From: Clitoria ternatea
Taxonomy: Eukaryota > Streptophyta > Magnoliopsida > Fabales > Fabaceae
Assembly (NCBI GenBank): GCA_037962975.1
Contig: CM075676.1
Location: 47,788,001-47,852,000 of the forward strand
Reading direction: 5' to 3'
DNA: 64,000 nt
Position 1 is the first letter of the stretch; each line of letters begins with the position of its first letter. This document shows positions 33,637-46,860 of this stretch, in pieces. Position numbers and translations under genes: made by a program. Below the pieces are notes generated by a model. That model was not told the origin of the DNA and made no database searches. It was given only the letters and a program-made list of their open reading frames with translations.

Positions 33637-36600
33637 ATCCAAAAATGATTTCCCTGAGAACGACGAAAACCTGGATTTATTTCATGACCCTGTTTATCCA
33701 AATGATTGCGTCTACGAGGAAAGTGAGGAAGACTTTGGACCCTCATCTGAATTGATGAGATTGTTGGAACAAGAGGATAAGGAGATCCGCCCACATCAGG
33801 AGGAAATTAAAATCATCAACCTTGGAGGTGAAGGAGAAGATAAAATGATCAAGATAGGCACCTGCCTGAGTAAAAACCAGCAAGATGAATTGATTGAACT
33901 GCTCCGGGAATTTTGGGATGTGTTCGCTTGGTCATATCAAGATATACCAGGGTTGGATAACAGCATAGTGGAACATAGATTGCCTCTGAAACCAGAGTGT
34001 CCACCAGTTAAGCAAAAGCTGCGAAGAATGAAACCAGAAATGCTTCTCAAGATCAAGGAAGAGGTCAAAAAAATAATTCGAAGCCGGTTTCTTGGCTGTA
34101 GCCAAATATCCACAATGGGTAGCCAACATAGTCCCGGTCCCGAAGAAGGATGGAAAAGTGCGGATGTGTGTGGACTATCGAGATCTAAACAGGGCCAGCC
34201 CTAAAGACGATTTTCCTCTTCCACATATTGACATGTTGGTCGATAACACAGCCCAGCACTCCATCTTCTCTTTCATGGATGGTTTCTCCGGGTACAATCA
34301 GATTAAAATGGCGCCCGAAGACATGGGAAAAACCACGTTCGTCACTTTATGGGGTACTTTCTGTTACAAAGTAATGTCCTTTGGTTTGAAGAACGCAGGG
34401 GCGACTTATCAGAGAGCAATGGTCACTTTATTCCACGATATGATGCACAAGGAAATAGAGGTCTATGTGGATGATATCATTGCAAAATCCAGAACCGAGG
34501 AAGATCATGTCCGCGACTTAAGGAAATTGTTTGAACGGTTGAGAAGGTTTAAGCTTAGATTGAATCCTGCCAAGTGCACGTTTGGCGCAAGGTCAGGCAA
34601 ACTGTTGGGTTTCATTGTAAGCAAGAAAGGAATTGAAGTGGATCCTGACAAGGTCAGGGCAATCCTAGAAATGCCACCTCCTTGCACAGAAAAAGAAGTC
34701 AGGGGGTTCTTGGGAAGATTAAACTACATCGCTCGATTTATCTCACAATTGACATCGACCTGCGAGGCGATCTTCAAGTTACTCCGCAAGAACCAACCGG
34801 GGCAATGGAATGAGGACTGCCAAACGGCTTTTGAGAAGATTAAGAAGTACTTGAAAGAACCACCAATATTGGTACCACCAACCCCTGGGAGACCACTAAT
34901 TTTATACATGACGGTACTGGATGAGTCCATGGGCTGCGTATTGGGTCAGCATGATGAAACGGGAAAGAAAGAACATGCCATATATTACCTAAGCAAAAAG
35001 TTCACTGATTGCGAAATGCGATACTCCGCATTAGAACGAACTTGTTACGCATTAGCATGGGCTGCGAAGCGTTTAAGGCAATACATGTTGAGTTACACTA
35101 CCTGGCTAGTCTCTAAGATGGATCCTATCAAGTACATCTTTGAGAAGCCAGCCCTGACCGGAAGGATTGCTCGATGGTAAGTGCTGATAACTGAGTACGA
35201 CATAACATATGTCACTCAGAAAGCCATAAAAGGGAGCGCTTTGGCTGACTACCTAGCCCATCAACCCGTAAGTGATTACCAACCAATACCATTCGACTTC
35301 CCAGACGAGGATATTTTGGCATTGTCCGACAAAGAAGAAGGCGGTAACAAGGACAAATGGATTTTAAGATTCGATGGAGCTTCTAATGCTTTGGGACATG
35401 GAATCGGAGCCATTTTGATTTCACCAAAGAAAGAGTTCATCCCTGTCTACGCCAGGCTATGTTTCGATTGTACCAACAATGTCGCTGAATATGAGGCGTG
35501 CTCCTTAGGGATCCAAGCGACATTGGATATGAAAGTAAGAACACTGGAAGTCTACGAAGACTCTGCTTTAGTCGTCCACCAGTTGAAAGGTGAGTGGGAA
35601 ACCAGAGATAGTAAGCTTCTCCCCTATCACGCCCACATTATGGAAATGATCAGAGATTTCGAAGAGATTTCTTTCCATCATGTTCCTCGGGAAGATAATC
35701 AGATGGCTGACGCTTTGGCCACTCTCACTTCAATGTTCAAAGTAAACAATGACTATGACGTGTCCCTCATCGAGGTAGAAAGGCGTCACGAGCCCACATA
35801 CTGCCAAGTAGTCGAAGAACAATCGGATGGAAAACCTTGGTATCATGACATTAAGAGGTATATCCAGAGGCAAGAATACCCCGACAATGCCACAGAAAAT
35901 GACAAGAGAACCCTGCGACGGCTCGCCATGGGGTTTTTCTTAAATGGAGACGTGCTTTACAAAAGAAACCATGATTCTATCCTTCTTCGCTGTGTTGATA
36001 CCGCTGAAGCAAATAGAATCATGAGGGATATCCACGAGGGATCTTTCGGAACCCACATTAATGGGCACGCCATGTCAAGGAAAATCTTAAGGGCTGGTTA
36101 TTTTTGGATGACCATGGAAGCAGACTGCTTCGCCTATGCTCGGAGATGTCATAAGTGCCAAATATATGCTGATCATATTCACGCACCCCCGTCATCTCTA
36201 AATGTTTTGTCAGCACCATGGCCTTTTTCGATGTGGGGCGTGGATGTCATTGGTCCCATTGAACCAAAGGCTTCAAACGGCCATCGTTTCATTTTGGTCG
36301 CCATTGATTACTTCACAAAATGGGTGAAAGCAGCTTCATACACTAATGTAACCAAAGGTGTTGTTGTTAAATTCGTCAAGCGTGAGTTGATATGTCGGTA
36401 CGGCCTACCGAGTCAAATCATCACAGACAATGGTACAAACCTGAACAACAAAATGATGAAGGAGCTTTGTGAGAGCTTTAAGATCTCCCACCATAATTCC
36501 TCTCCGTACCGCCCAAAAATGAATGGGGCAGTCGAGGCAGCGAACAAGAATATCAAGAAGATAATACAAAAAATGGTGGTAACCTATAAAGACTGGAACG

Positions 36601-37078
36601 AAATGCTTCCTTTTGCTCTGCACGGTTATCGTACCTCAATTCGGACCTCGACTGGGGCAACTCCATTCTCTTTAGTTTATGGCATGGAAACAGTCCTGCC
36701 TTTTGAAGTGGAGATTCCTTCCCTCCGAGTAATCATGGAAGCCAAACTGGTTGAAGCTGAATGGATCCAGACTCGACATGACCAATTAAATCTGATTGAT
36801 AGTAAGAGACTGACTGCCCTCTGCCATGGTCAGTTATATCAAAGGCGTATGAAGCGAGCGTTTGAAAAGAAAGTACGACCCCGACAATTCCAAGAAGGAG
36901 ACTTGGTGCTCAAGAAGGTTTTGTCGATGCATAAAGATCACCGGGGCAAATCAGCTATGAAGGGCCTTATGTCGTGAAGAAGGTTTTTTCTGGAGGTGCT
37001 CTCATACTCGCCAACATGGATGGGGAAGATCTACCGATGCCTATAAACACGGACGCAGTGCGAAGATACTATGCGTAA
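33637..37078 (+). pseudogene. Ogre pol: RT, RNase H, second RNase H, integrase; broken
   Basis: Coding resumes at about 33640 in the frame used by 33752-34204 (LREFWDVFAWSYQDIPGLD), shifts near 34090, then runs to 36977. RT motifs: VPVPKKDGKVRMCVDYRDLN, FMDGFSGYNQIKM and VYVDDIIAKS (about 34461). First RNase H: YYLSKKFTDCEMRYSALE. A TAA at 35178 (fits CAA) precedes the second RNase H (WILRFDGASN at about 35358; DNQMADALATL at about 35700). Integrase has CHKC, MWGVDVIGPI, ITDNGTNLNN and GAVEAANKN, the DDE core with its flanks. A final shift near 36955 moves the end (YEGPYVVKKVF to DAVRRYYA) into another frame. At least three lesions remove function. Confidence 0.9.
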
Positions 37079-37814
37079 AAAAAAAGGGCTCGCTAGGTTG
37101 AAAACCTGAAAAGGCGACCTAGGCAAAAGTTAGAGCAATTGGTGGGGTTGAAAATCCTAAGAAAGTGACCCCAACAAATTCACACCCTATAGATTCAACA
37201 CTGCAATGCCAATTTTCCAAGTCACAGACAAGGGGATGGGTCTAGAACATCGAAGCCATTGTCAAGTCACGCCCTCGAAAGCAAAATCAGAAGATAAACA
37301 GGAAATCATGGAAAAGACCAGGAATCTTATCGCTCTCAGGAAATCGATGGAGGATCTAAAAGGCCTTCCCTTCCATCCTTACCATCAATTCCTCACACCT
37401 TGTCATATTTTTGCATTATTATTGTCACCTGCACATATTTGTTGTTCATAAATAAAAAGTTTCCTTTCTTCTCACATGTGTTCATGACTAGAATAAATAA
37501 ACAAGTTTTGCCTAAAAAGAATTTCTTAAAAAAATGAGTTTTGAGAAGAACGAAAACACAAAGTTATGGGGAACGAAGTGGACACCTTTGCCAGATCTTA
37601 CCTCAAGCAAGCTCAACCAGCTCTGCGAAACAACCTCAATGAAGTCAGAAGTAATAATTATTTTGGCCATGAGTTACTTCAACGCCTGTCGCCAAGGGAG
37701 TCCGCCTGTAAGTTTTTAATTAGTTACGCGTTTCTCTGTTAAAGGATGGCCAGGAACCATGATCCCCCAGATGTGTAGTTGCCCAACTCTCTCCTTAGCA
37801 GACCTTCGGCATAT
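37079..37814 (+). other. Ogre 3' UTR, first part
   Basis: Noncoding DNA after pol, with two related GGTTGAAAA-CCTGA or CCTAAG-rich motifs at about 37090-37160. It continues at 55031 beyond the Athila-like insertion. The small frames 37206-37451 and 37534-37719 have no recognisable features. Confidence 0.65.
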
Positions 37815-38012
37815 TGATAAGTGCTTATTTTATGATTAAATTCATGACTCAATTAGACCCATTTTCTGAATAACTTAACTAAACTGATAAATAATTGAGC
37901 ATGATTTTGATTATAAAGAAAGTATTAAGAAAAGAAGCATGAAATGTAAAAATCAGTAAAGAAATTGTCAAAATCCTTGAAGAAACAAAGAAACACCAGA
38001 GCATCAAGCAAG

Positions 38013-38579
38013 GACGCTTGAGCGTGGTACACTGCACGCTTGAGCATGGAAGAAACAAAAGCTTACGCTGCCCATGCGCCCAAGCGAAATAATGAAGAAC
38101 ACACCAACAGCCTCTCACGCTTGAGCATGAGCCCGAGCTCGCTCAAGCGTGACTCCATGCATGACTGGCGCTCAAGCGTGACAATATGGAGCTCAAGCGT
38201 GACTCAATTGAAAGAGGAACAGCATCAGGATCATCTCACGCTCAAGCGTGGGAAGGAGCCGCTTGGGCGTGAACCCGACCCCGCTTGAGCGTGGCTTGAG
38301 CGTGGAATATATCTGTTGAGATAGAAGAGCTCGCTTAAGCGTAACAGATTTAGCTTGGGCGAAGATGAAAGAGTATCAGGAAATGTCTCACGCTTGAGCG
38401 AGATAAGGAGGCGCTCAAGCGTGAACCCGAGTGCGCCTGAGCGTGAAGTAAGCGTAGATCAAGCGTATGCTAAATAGAAGAACCACGCTTAAGCGTGGTT
38501 AAGGAAGCTCGAGCGCGAGACAACCAGTGAACACCAGTACCCTTCACGCTTGAGCGTGACCACTAAGCTCAAGCGTGAC
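38013..38579. repeat. CGCTTGAGCG / CTCAAGCGTG array in the Athila-like 5' LTR
   Basis: Some twenty copies in both orientations of a near-palindrome, (A)CGCTTGAGCG(T) with perfect forms CGCTTAAGCG, spaced about 15-40 bp apart over 570 bp, ending about 140 bp before the TATA box. The 3' LTR copy is at 53444-54009 with a few motif changes. Confidence 0.9.
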
Positions 38580-38719
38580 TCATGCAGTATGGGATTTCTA
38601 ATTTAATATTCACCAATGGTGCGATGCCAACTCACCCACTTTCTTGTGTTTCTACAAGTCTCTGAAAGATGCTGCATGGGTTCTACGCAAGTGGGAAAGG
38701 GAAGCTGAACCTTAACTCC

Positions 38720-38727
38720 TATAAATC
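38720..38727 (+). promoter_or_regulatory. TATA box of the Athila-like 5' LTR
   Basis: TATAAATC after CTTAACTCC, conserved at 54151-54158 in the other LTR, about 140 bp downstream of the motif array. Confidence 0.65.
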
Positions 38728-39600
38728 AAGCTGCAGACATCCATCAGGAGATCCGGGGTAATCCCCTTGTATTTCCCTCACAATCCAACCTTTTCCATTA
38801 TCTTTTGTATTTATATTTTGAGGGTGAAAATGCAAAGCATGAGTAACTAAACTCCCTTATGGGATTGGCTGTAATCCATTCAACACTGAAGTAATGCTGT
38901 TGTAAGTTTTTATTTAGTAATGAGATTTGATAAGTTTCTGTATTTCCTTCTGCGTTTAATGCCTGAAAGTACTTGATCACTATTTTCTTGTTTTAAGTTT
39001 TCTCAAGTATGCTGGGAAATGACTTTTGAAAGCAGATCCGAAAGAAATACTTGTTGTGAGTAGGTAGCCAGGGATGGCGTCTAACGCAATAAACGTCAAA
39101 ACAATCGATTGATAATGCTGGGATGATTTCAAAGTGACTGAGGGATCAGCGGTTTGAAATCATTATTATGAATTTTGTAGTCGAGGGATCGATACAAATG
39201 ACTTTGATTGTGACGTAGAAATTATCTTTTTGATTTACTTATATAAAAACTTATGCAGCTTACAGAAGGTGAAGATGTGATGAAGCCAATCCCTGTTTTA
39301 CAAAACTGATTTTTCCAACACCATTTACTGTTATCTTTTGCAGAATTTCACTCTCTGTTATTTATTCACTTTCTCATTCAACATCATTCAAAACAAAACA
39401 AAAACCAAAACATTCTGCCAAATCAATTTAAAACTAAGATCTTCATTCTAACACCTCCTCAGTGGAACGACAACTATACTATATTACAACTTCTGTGTTT
39501 AAACTTGGCACATCCACTGCATTGAGTTCATATTATACAAACTTGATTCTCTTTCATTTGAACTCTTCAATATCAATATAATCAAAACCTCACCAAGTTT

Positions 39601-39618
39601 TGGCGCCATTGCCGGGGA
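39601..39618 (+). promoter_or_regulatory. Primer binding site of the Athila-like element (tRNA-Asp type)
   Basis: TGGCGCCATTGCCGGGGA, 5 bp after the LTR. It differs by one base from the TGGCGCCGTTGCCGGGGA that I recall as the common tRNA-Asp primer site of Athila and Calypso elements. Confidence 0.85.
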
Positions 39619-39731
39619 GGTGATTTAAGTTTGAATATTTTAGCATTGAATTGACAAGACAGTGTAAATAAATTTGTTTTCAATTTGTTTTTTTTTTGTG
39701 TAGTAACTTTGCTATTTTGAGTACTTGATTT

Positions 39732-40128
39732 ATGATCTTGAGAGGACAGGGTACAAAAGAACAACTTGCATTTGATCCAGAGATAGACAGGTTCCTCAAG
39801 AAAATCAAGAAAGCAAAGCAGAACTTCCAAGAAGGACAAACTTCCTCTGATACAATGGATGACAACAGCAATAATCAAAACCCACCAAGGAGAACACTTG
39901 GAGACTATGCTTTACAGCAAGGGCCAAGACATTTCTCAAGCACTGCAATTCCAAACACTGTCAGAGCACTAGAAATGAAACCAGCATTTCTGAGTTTGAT
40001 TAGTTCACATCAATTCCATGGAATGTCCAGTGAAGATCCGTACACTCACTTGGCCACATTCTATGAATTGGTTGGAACCATGGGATTTAACCAAGATGTT
40101 ATTGATGCTGCATATTTAAGACTATTTC
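39732..40128 (+). pseudogene. Athila-like gag, N-terminal part (cut by copia)
   Basis: Encodes RTLGDYALQQGPRHFSSTAI, FLSLISSHQFHGMSSEDPYT and HLATFYELVGTMGFN, the capsid N-terminal region of Athila-type gag. It stops at the copia insertion point (ATTTC, 40124-40128) and resumes at 50019 in a frame that matches once the insert and one TSD copy are discounted. The ATG at 39732 is the first in frame after the PBS, though earlier in-frame starts cannot be excluded. Confidence 0.8.
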
Positions 40129-40358
40129 TGTATTTGTATATTGAAACAGATTTTGATGAATGACAAACAATTGAAGGATCAAGAAATCAAAAAGATGTTG
40201 TACAAGCAATTAATCAAAAATCATTGAGAATGATTCGGAACAAGAAATAACTTTTCAAAGTGTCAAGGAAAAATTAGTTCAAAAGAACCATGCAAGAAAG
40301 TATCAAGAATGGACCCAAAAGAAGCAGAACGCATCAAAACTTGAAGGGAACAGACCTA

Positions 40359-40633
40359 GGAATCGATTCAGCCCTATGGGAATCGATTCCCACATGAAAA
40401 ATGAAAGAGGAATCGATTCAAGATACATAGGAATCGATTCATGCTACAAATTAAGTGAAGGAATCGATTCATTAACATTATGAATCGATTCATGCTGCAA
40501 ATTGAGTAAAGGAATCGATTCATCAAGCTTGGGAATCGATTCATGGTGGAAATTAGCTCAAGGAATCGATTCATATGCTGAAGGAATCGATTCATGCTAC
40601 TAGGAATCGATTCTCTCTGCCAGGAATCGATTC
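40359..40633. repeat. GAATCGATTC palindrome array in the SIRE-like 5' LTR
   Basis: Twelve exact copies in 275 bp, mostly GGAATCGATTCATG, 10-25 bp apart, about 270 bp upstream of the TATA box. The 3' LTR has the same set at 48754-49029. Confidence 0.95.
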
Positions 40634-40900
40634 ATGGGTTGTTTTTTATGCAAAAATACACTGGAAAATCATTCAAACTTGCGCCGAATCATGGAAACTA
40701 TCAATACGCGTTTTCAGAAACTCAAGACAGCTAATTCCTCTCTCGAAGATACAAACTGAATGGCAATTCCATTAATTGAGGCAGACAATTTCACTTCTCA
40801 AGTCAGGAAACATGGAATGTTGGGAGACTAACACTCTCGATGCATGAAATCAGGAATCGGTGGAATTCAAATTTTTTGGCAGCACATACTCTGGAACTCC

Positions 40901-40909
40901 TATAAATAG
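40901..40909 (+). promoter_or_regulatory. TATA box of the SIRE-like 5' LTR
   Basis: TATAAATAG after CTGGAACTCC, conserved at 49297-49305 in the 3' LTR. Confidence 0.75.
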
Positions 40910-41619
40910 AGAAGAAGTGAAGCAGCAGAAACACACCTTCACAGCATCAAATACTTGCCTTCATTCTTTCTTCTTACTTACTCTCTGTTTCTCTTAAATT
41001 TTGAAGTATTAATTTTTTGAGAGTTATATTGTGAGAAAAATATTTTTGAGTGCTAAAAATTGCATATTCTCTTTGAGAGAAGAAAAACATTTTTCAAAGT
41101 ACTTAAAATTTGTATATCCACTCTACTGAGAGAGTTGCACTTGTAAAATCACATACACAAAATCTGAGATAGTTGTTGGGTTGGGATTCAACCTTGTAAT
41201 TGAGAGATTGTGAGATTGGGTGGGTTGCCCTTTAGCTTGTGAGGATTAAGTTCTTGAGTGTGAAACACTAAGAGACTGTAATTGCTCAAGGCGTGTATCT
41301 CAAATTCTCAATAGTGGAAATCCTCTAAGTGGGTTACTTGGAGGCGAGACGTACACCAGTGGGTGGAACTCGTATATATCGGTTTGCAAATCTTCTCTTC
41401 CCTAATCTATTTAAATTTGTGCATTTAATTGCTTGCTTAATTTGTTACGCTTAATAACTTTGTTATTCAAACTTTATTATTATTCTCACTTAAGATTAAG
41501 TTTATCATCTTCTCTTCATATATTTGTCAAAGAACCAATTTCACAAGCATTTCAACAAAAAATTTTTAATACTCAATTCACCCCCCCTCTTGAGTAATTG
41601 AGGCCACTTGGTTAACAAG

Positions 41620-41631
41620 TGGTATCAGAGC
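41620..41631 (+). promoter_or_regulatory. Primer binding site of the SIRE-like element
   Basis: TGGTATCAGAGC, 2 bp after the LTR, complementary to the 3' end of initiator tRNA-Met; the standard primer site of plant copia elements. Confidence 0.9.
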
Positions 41632-41673
41632 TTGACTCTTGGTAAATTAAGCTTAACAGCTTCAAGAGAACGA

Positions 41674-43375
41674 ATGGCCTCAAATTCTTTAAACCTTTTT
41701 CCTGAGGGTGGAGCCACAAACCGACCTCCTGCTTTTAATGGGGAAGGATATGCTTTTTGGAAAGAAAGAATGAAAATTTTTGTTCAATCAATTGATCTAA
41801 GAATTTGGAATGCTATTGAAAATGGTCCTTTCATACCTATGCATATTGTTGATGATAAACAAATAGAAAAGCCCATGGATGACTGGACTAGTGATGAAGA
41901 AAAGAAAGTACAATATAATTATAAAGCCAAGAATCTAATCACTTTAGCCTTAGGTCCCGATGAATTTTTTAGAATAGTAACCTGCAAATCTGCCAAAGAA
42001 ATGTGGGATACTCTTCAAATTACTCATGAAGGAACTAGTGATGTTAAGGATTCTAAAATTAGTACTTTAACTAGCCAATATGAAAGTTTTAGAATGAATT
42101 CTGGTGAAACAATCTTAGAACTTCAAAAAAGGTTTACCTTGATTATTAATCATCTTATTACTCTTGGAAAATCTTACACTAACAAAGAGCTTATCCATAA
42201 AGTTCTAAAAAGTCTTACCAGGGAATGGCAACCTCTTGTCACCGCTATCAAACAATCGCCAAACATAAATGATATGTCTCTTGCCACATTATTCGGTAAG
42301 CTTCAAGAACAAGAACAAGAATTAAAAGAGTTAAAAATAGCGGAAGAAGGAGAAAAGTCTTCCAAGAAGAAAGGGCTAGCTCTTAAGGCCACCTCTATTG
42401 AAGAAGACAAATTTGAAAGTGATCAAGAAGATGATGATGATGAGTTAGGCCTATTTGTGAGACGATTTGGAAGGCTCATGAGAAACAAAAGATTCCAAAA
42501 GGGCTTCACCTCTAAAGGTAAGAAATTCGTTCCCAAAGATAATAATAATTCCTTACCAACTTGTTTTGAATATGGAAAGGAAGGACATTTCAAGGCGGAC
42601 TGTCCAAATCTCAAAAAGAAAAATAAGGATCAGAAAGGAAAAAGGAGAGCATACATAGCATAGGATGACAACGAGGTGAGTAGCTCGGATGAATCGGAGA
42701 ATGAAGAAGCAAACCTTTGTCTCATGGCTAATCACCAAGATGAAGAAGATGAGGTAAACTTTCATGACTTAGATAAAGAAGAATTACTTGATGCCCTTGA
42801 AGATTTATATGATAAATTTACAAAAGTCTCTAATAGGCTTAAATTGTCTAGAAAAACTAGTGATACTCTAGAAATGCATCTCATGGAAGCTTGTAAAGAA
42901 AATGAATGTTTAAAAGAAGAGTTAGAAAATGTCCAAGCATGCTCTAAGAGTAAACCTTGCGAATTTGCTAAGAAATGCATTGATCTAGAAAAGAAGGTCC
43001 TAGACTTAAACAAAACCGTAGAAAAATTCACTAATGGTTAGAATAATTTAGATGCACTTCTTGGAAAACAACGTTGCACGTTTAATAAAGCTGGATTAGG
43101 ATATAATCAAGGATCACATGATTGCAAAAAGGAAAAGCATTTCAAAAGTTTCTTTGTACCACCTAGTAAAACTTCATCACCTTTCACGGTATGTAATCAC
43201 TGTGGTTTTAAAGGACATAATGCATCTAATTGTAAGGTTAGAAAACTAGGGCCAAAGGTTGTGAGAAAAGTATGGGTTCCTAAAGGAACATTACCTCAAA
43301 CTAACCTACAAGGACCCAACATAAAATGGGTACCAAGTTCTCTAACTTAACATGTTTTGTAGGTATGCTTTAAAG
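41674..43375 (+). pseudogene. SIRE-like gag, with in-frame stops
   Basis: The ATG at 41674 (MASNSLNLFPEGG) starts a copia gag: RPPAFNGEGYAFWKERMKIF, AKEMWDTLQITHEGT, a charged linker, a zinc knuckle CFEYGKEGHFKADC at about 42560 in which the second Cys is Tyr, then after a TAG (42661) an acidic segment and coiled coil to a second TAG (43039), and an intact second knuckle CNHCGFKGHNASNC at about 43196. Further stops at about 43348 and 43360 precede protease. All pieces are in one frame. The first two stops fit TGG to TAG and CAG to TAG. Gag would form the virus-like particle. Confidence 0.88.
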
Positions 43376-46300
43376 CAAATAGCACCCATTGGTATTTGGA
43401 TAGTGGGTGTTCAAAACACATGACAGGAGACAAAAGTAAGTTCATATCATTTACTCCACGAAATAAAGGATTCGTTACTTATGGAGATAACACGAAGGGA
43501 AGAATACTAGGAATTGGAAATGTTGGTAAAAATTCCTCCACCTCTATAAATGATGTCTTATATGTTGAAGGACTTAAACATAACCTGCTTAGCATAAGTC
43601 AATTATGTGATAAAGGCTATAAAATTGTTTTTGAATCAAATGGTTGCATAATTGAAAATAAGCTAAACAAGGAAACAAAATTCGTTGGTCAAAGAGTATA
43701 TAACATTTATATGATTAATCTAGATTGTCTTGCTTTAAATGATGTGCAATGCTTCATAACTAAAGAAGATGAATCATGGCTATGGCATAGAAGAATTGCT
43801 CACATTCATATAGACCATTTAAACAAACTTGTTTCAAAAAATTTAGTTATCGGTTTGCCAAAATTAAAATTTGAAAATAAATTTTGTGACGCTTGTCAAA
43901 AGGGAAAACAAGTAAAGGCTTCTTTTCAAGCTAAAAATATTGTTTCAACAACTAGACCTTTACAACTTTTACATATGGATTTATTTGGACCTTCAAAAAT
44001 CAAAAGTTTTGGTGGAAACTATTATGGTCTCGTGATTGTGGATGATTACTCTAGATATACATGGACATTATTTCTTACTCACAAAAATGAAGCATATCAA
44101 GCATTTAAGAAACTTGCCAAGATCATTCAAAATGAACAAAATTTGAAAATAGCATCCATTCGAACTGACCATGGAGGAGAATTTGAAAATCAATCCTTTG
44201 AAAAATTTTGTGAAAAATTTGGCATTGAACATAATTTTTTGGCTCCAAGAACTCCACAACAAAATGGAGTAGTTGAAAGGAAAAATAGATCTTTAGCGGA
44301 GCTCGCAAGAACTATGTTAAATGAAAGTAATATTGCGAAACATTTTTGGGCCGATGCAGTAAATACTGCTTGCCATGTCATGAATCGATGTTTGATAAGG
44401 CCTATATTAAAGAAAACCCCTTATGAGCTTTATAAAGGAAGAAAACCTAACATTTCTTATTTCCACGTATTTGGATGCAAATGTTTTGTTTTAAACAATG
44501 GAAAGGATAATCTTGGCAAATTCGATGCAAAATCTGATGAAGCAACATTTTTAGGTTACTCATCTACAAGCAAAGCATATCGACTCTTTAACAAACGAAC
44601 TTGTACAATTGAAGAATCTATACATGTTAAATTCGATGAACTTAACCAAAATCTTCCGAGAGAGGAAATTGATGATCTTGTAGGTACCTTCCAAGAAATA
44701 AACTTGGAAGACAAAGAAGAAAACAAAAATGAAGGAAATACATCACAAAATGGCGAACCTCAACAAAAGGAGTGGATCACCGTAAAGAATCACCCATTGG
44801 ACAATATCATAGGCGAGATAACAAAAGGTGTAAGTACTCGAAATGCTTTTAGAAATGCATGCAATCACTTAGCTTTCGTATCACAAATAGAACCCAAAAA
44901 TATTGATGAAGCTATTATTGATGAACATTGGATATTGGCAATGCAAGAAGAATTAAATCAGTTTGAAAGAAATGAAGTTTGGGAACTTGTGCCAAAACCC
45001 AATAATCATCAAATAATAGGCACGAAATGGGTTTTTAGAAACAAGTTAGATGAAAATGGAATAATAACAAGAAATAAAGCTAGATTAGTTGCTAAAGGAT
45101 ATAATCAAGAAGAGGGAATAGACTATGAAGAAACATATGCTCCCGTAGCTAGATTAGAAGCCATAAGATTATTGTTAGCTTTTGCTTGTTGTATAGATTT
45201 TAAACTTTATCAAATGGATGTCAAAAGCGCTTTTCTAAACGGTTATATTCAAGAAGAAGTTTATGTTAATCAACCTCCTGGTTTCGAAAATCATAAATTT
45301 CCAAACCATGTCTTTAAATTAAGAAAAGCTTTATATGGTTTAAAACAAGCTCCAAGAGCTTGGTATGAACGACTCAGTAAGTTTCTTCTTGAAAATAATT
45401 TTGAAAGAGGAAAGGTTGATACAACATTGTTTATAAAACGTAAAAATCGTGACATCCTTTTGGTACAAGTTTATGTTGATGACATAATATTTGGTGCTAC
45501 TAACGAAATCCTTTGTCAAGAGTTTGCTAAGATTATGCAAGATGAATTCGAAATGTCAATGATGGGAGAACTCACATTCTTCCTTGGGCTACAAATTAAG
45601 CAAACAAAAGAAGGAACATTTATCAGTCAAACAAAATACTGCAAAGAATTACTTAAAAGGTATGAAATGGATAAAGCAAATGAAATTGCCACACCAATGA
45701 GTACTTCTTGCTACCTAGACAAGGATGAGAAGGGTAAGGACGTTGAAATAACCAAATACCGAGGTATGATTGGATCCTTACTTTATTTAACAGCTAGTAG
45801 ACCTGATATTATGTTTGCGGTATGTATGTGCGCTAGATATCAAGCATGTCCTAAAGAATCACATCTCATAGCCGTAAAAAGAATTTTAAAATATCTTGTG
45901 GGTACTCAAAATGTTGGTTTATGGTATCCCAAAGGTGCTGAATGTATTCTTATAGGATATTCTGATTCTGATTTTGCTGGGTGTAAAATAGAAAAAGTAC
46001 CAGTGGTACTTGTCATATGCTTGGAAGTTCTCTTGTTTCTTGGCATAGCAAGAAGCAAGTAAGTGTCGCGTTATCCACAGCTGAAGCAGAATATGTTGCA
46101 GCTGGAAGTTGCTGTGCTCAAATCCTATGGATGAGACAACAACTTCTTGATTTCGGTGTTGTTTTAAATCAAACACCCATTAAATGCGAAAACACTAGCG
46201 CCATAAATATCTCCAAAAATCCAGTGATGCACTCACGGACAAAACATATAGAAATCCGTCACCATTTCATACGAGATCATGTTTTAAAAGGAGATTGTGT

Positions 46301-46412
46301 TCTTGAATATGTTGAAACTTCTAAACAATTGGCGGATATTTTTACTAAACCCCTTCCAAAGGAACAATTTATAAATATTAGAAGGGAATTAGGCATTTTA
46401 GAAATTGTTTAA
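43376..46412 (+). pseudogene. SIRE-like pol: protease, integrase, RT, RNase H; one frame break
   Basis: Protease WYLDSGCSKHMTGD (about 43390); integrase zinc site WLWHRRIAHIHIDH and CDAC, then LLHMDLFGPSKIK, SIRTDHGGEFE and PQQNGVVERKNR (DDE core); the IN C-terminal VFGCKCFV-GYSSTSKAYR region; RT KWVFRNKLDENG, QMDVKSAFLNGYIQEEVYV and VQVYVDDIIFGATN (about 45470); RNase H SRPDIMF and YSDSDFAGCKIE. At about 45990 a small deletion shifts the frame, and the rest (SWHSKKQVSVALSTAEAEYV, SRTKHIEIRHHFIRD, LADIFTKPL) continues at 46017-46412. All catalytic motifs are visible. Only this shift and the gag stops appear to disable it. Confidence 0.92.
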
Positions 46413-46860
46413 AATCACAAATTTCATTCTCTTAAATATTTTCACAAATCTTTAACTTAAAGATTTATCTTTTTCATACAAATTCTATTTTTAAGAAATA
46501 TTAATATACACCATTTTTTTAAATATTCATCATAACCCGATTTGTTTTTTAAAATCTTAATTAAACATATTTGTGAGACAAGTTAATCTCTTTAAAATAA
46601 ATGATCTCAAAATTAAATGCAAAAATTGGCAATTGATTTTATTGACTTTGTGATGAAATAAAATCAAATGGCACTTGCAAAATTTTTTAAATTCAAATGT
46701 ACTCTTGACCAATTCACGTGCACAATAAAACCAAAGGGAAAAGCATTGATTCCTTACAATCAGATGCCTTCATGTGAAGAATAAAAAAAAAACTTCCATT
46801 TCCAAATGCATTCACGTGAACCATTATAAACTTGTAGCGTGTTTGACCAAGACTAGCTAG
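46413..46860 (+). other. Spacer between SIRE-like pol and the extra ORF
   Basis: About 450 bp of AT-rich noncoding sequence after the pol stop. No ORF or repeat was recognised. Confidence 0.6.

Larger units (their letters stand above)
37815..39595 (+). repeat. 5' LTR of the Athila-like element
   Basis: 1,781 bp, the same length as the 3' LTR at 53245-55025, with scattered single-base differences. It contains the CGCTTGAGCG array (38013-38579) and a TATA box at 38720. Inner frames are not genes. Confidence 0.95.
40129..41617 (+). repeat. 5' LTR of the SIRE-like element
   Basis: 1,489 bp, TGTATTTG...GGTTAACA. It includes twelve GAATCGATTC motifs (40359-40633) and a TATA box (40901). Differences from 48525-50013 include A/G early in the LTR (TGTATATTG/TGTATGTTG), one motif (TTATGAATCG/TTAGGAATCG) and C/T late (TTACGCTT/TTATGCTT). 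Confidence 0.95.

Noticed and set aside
40359..40633. Regularly spaced short repeats considered as a CRISPR-like array
   Set aside because: Units are 10-bp palindromes with short irregular spacers inside a plant LTR and are copied in both LTRs; there are no cas genes and the genome is eukaryotic.
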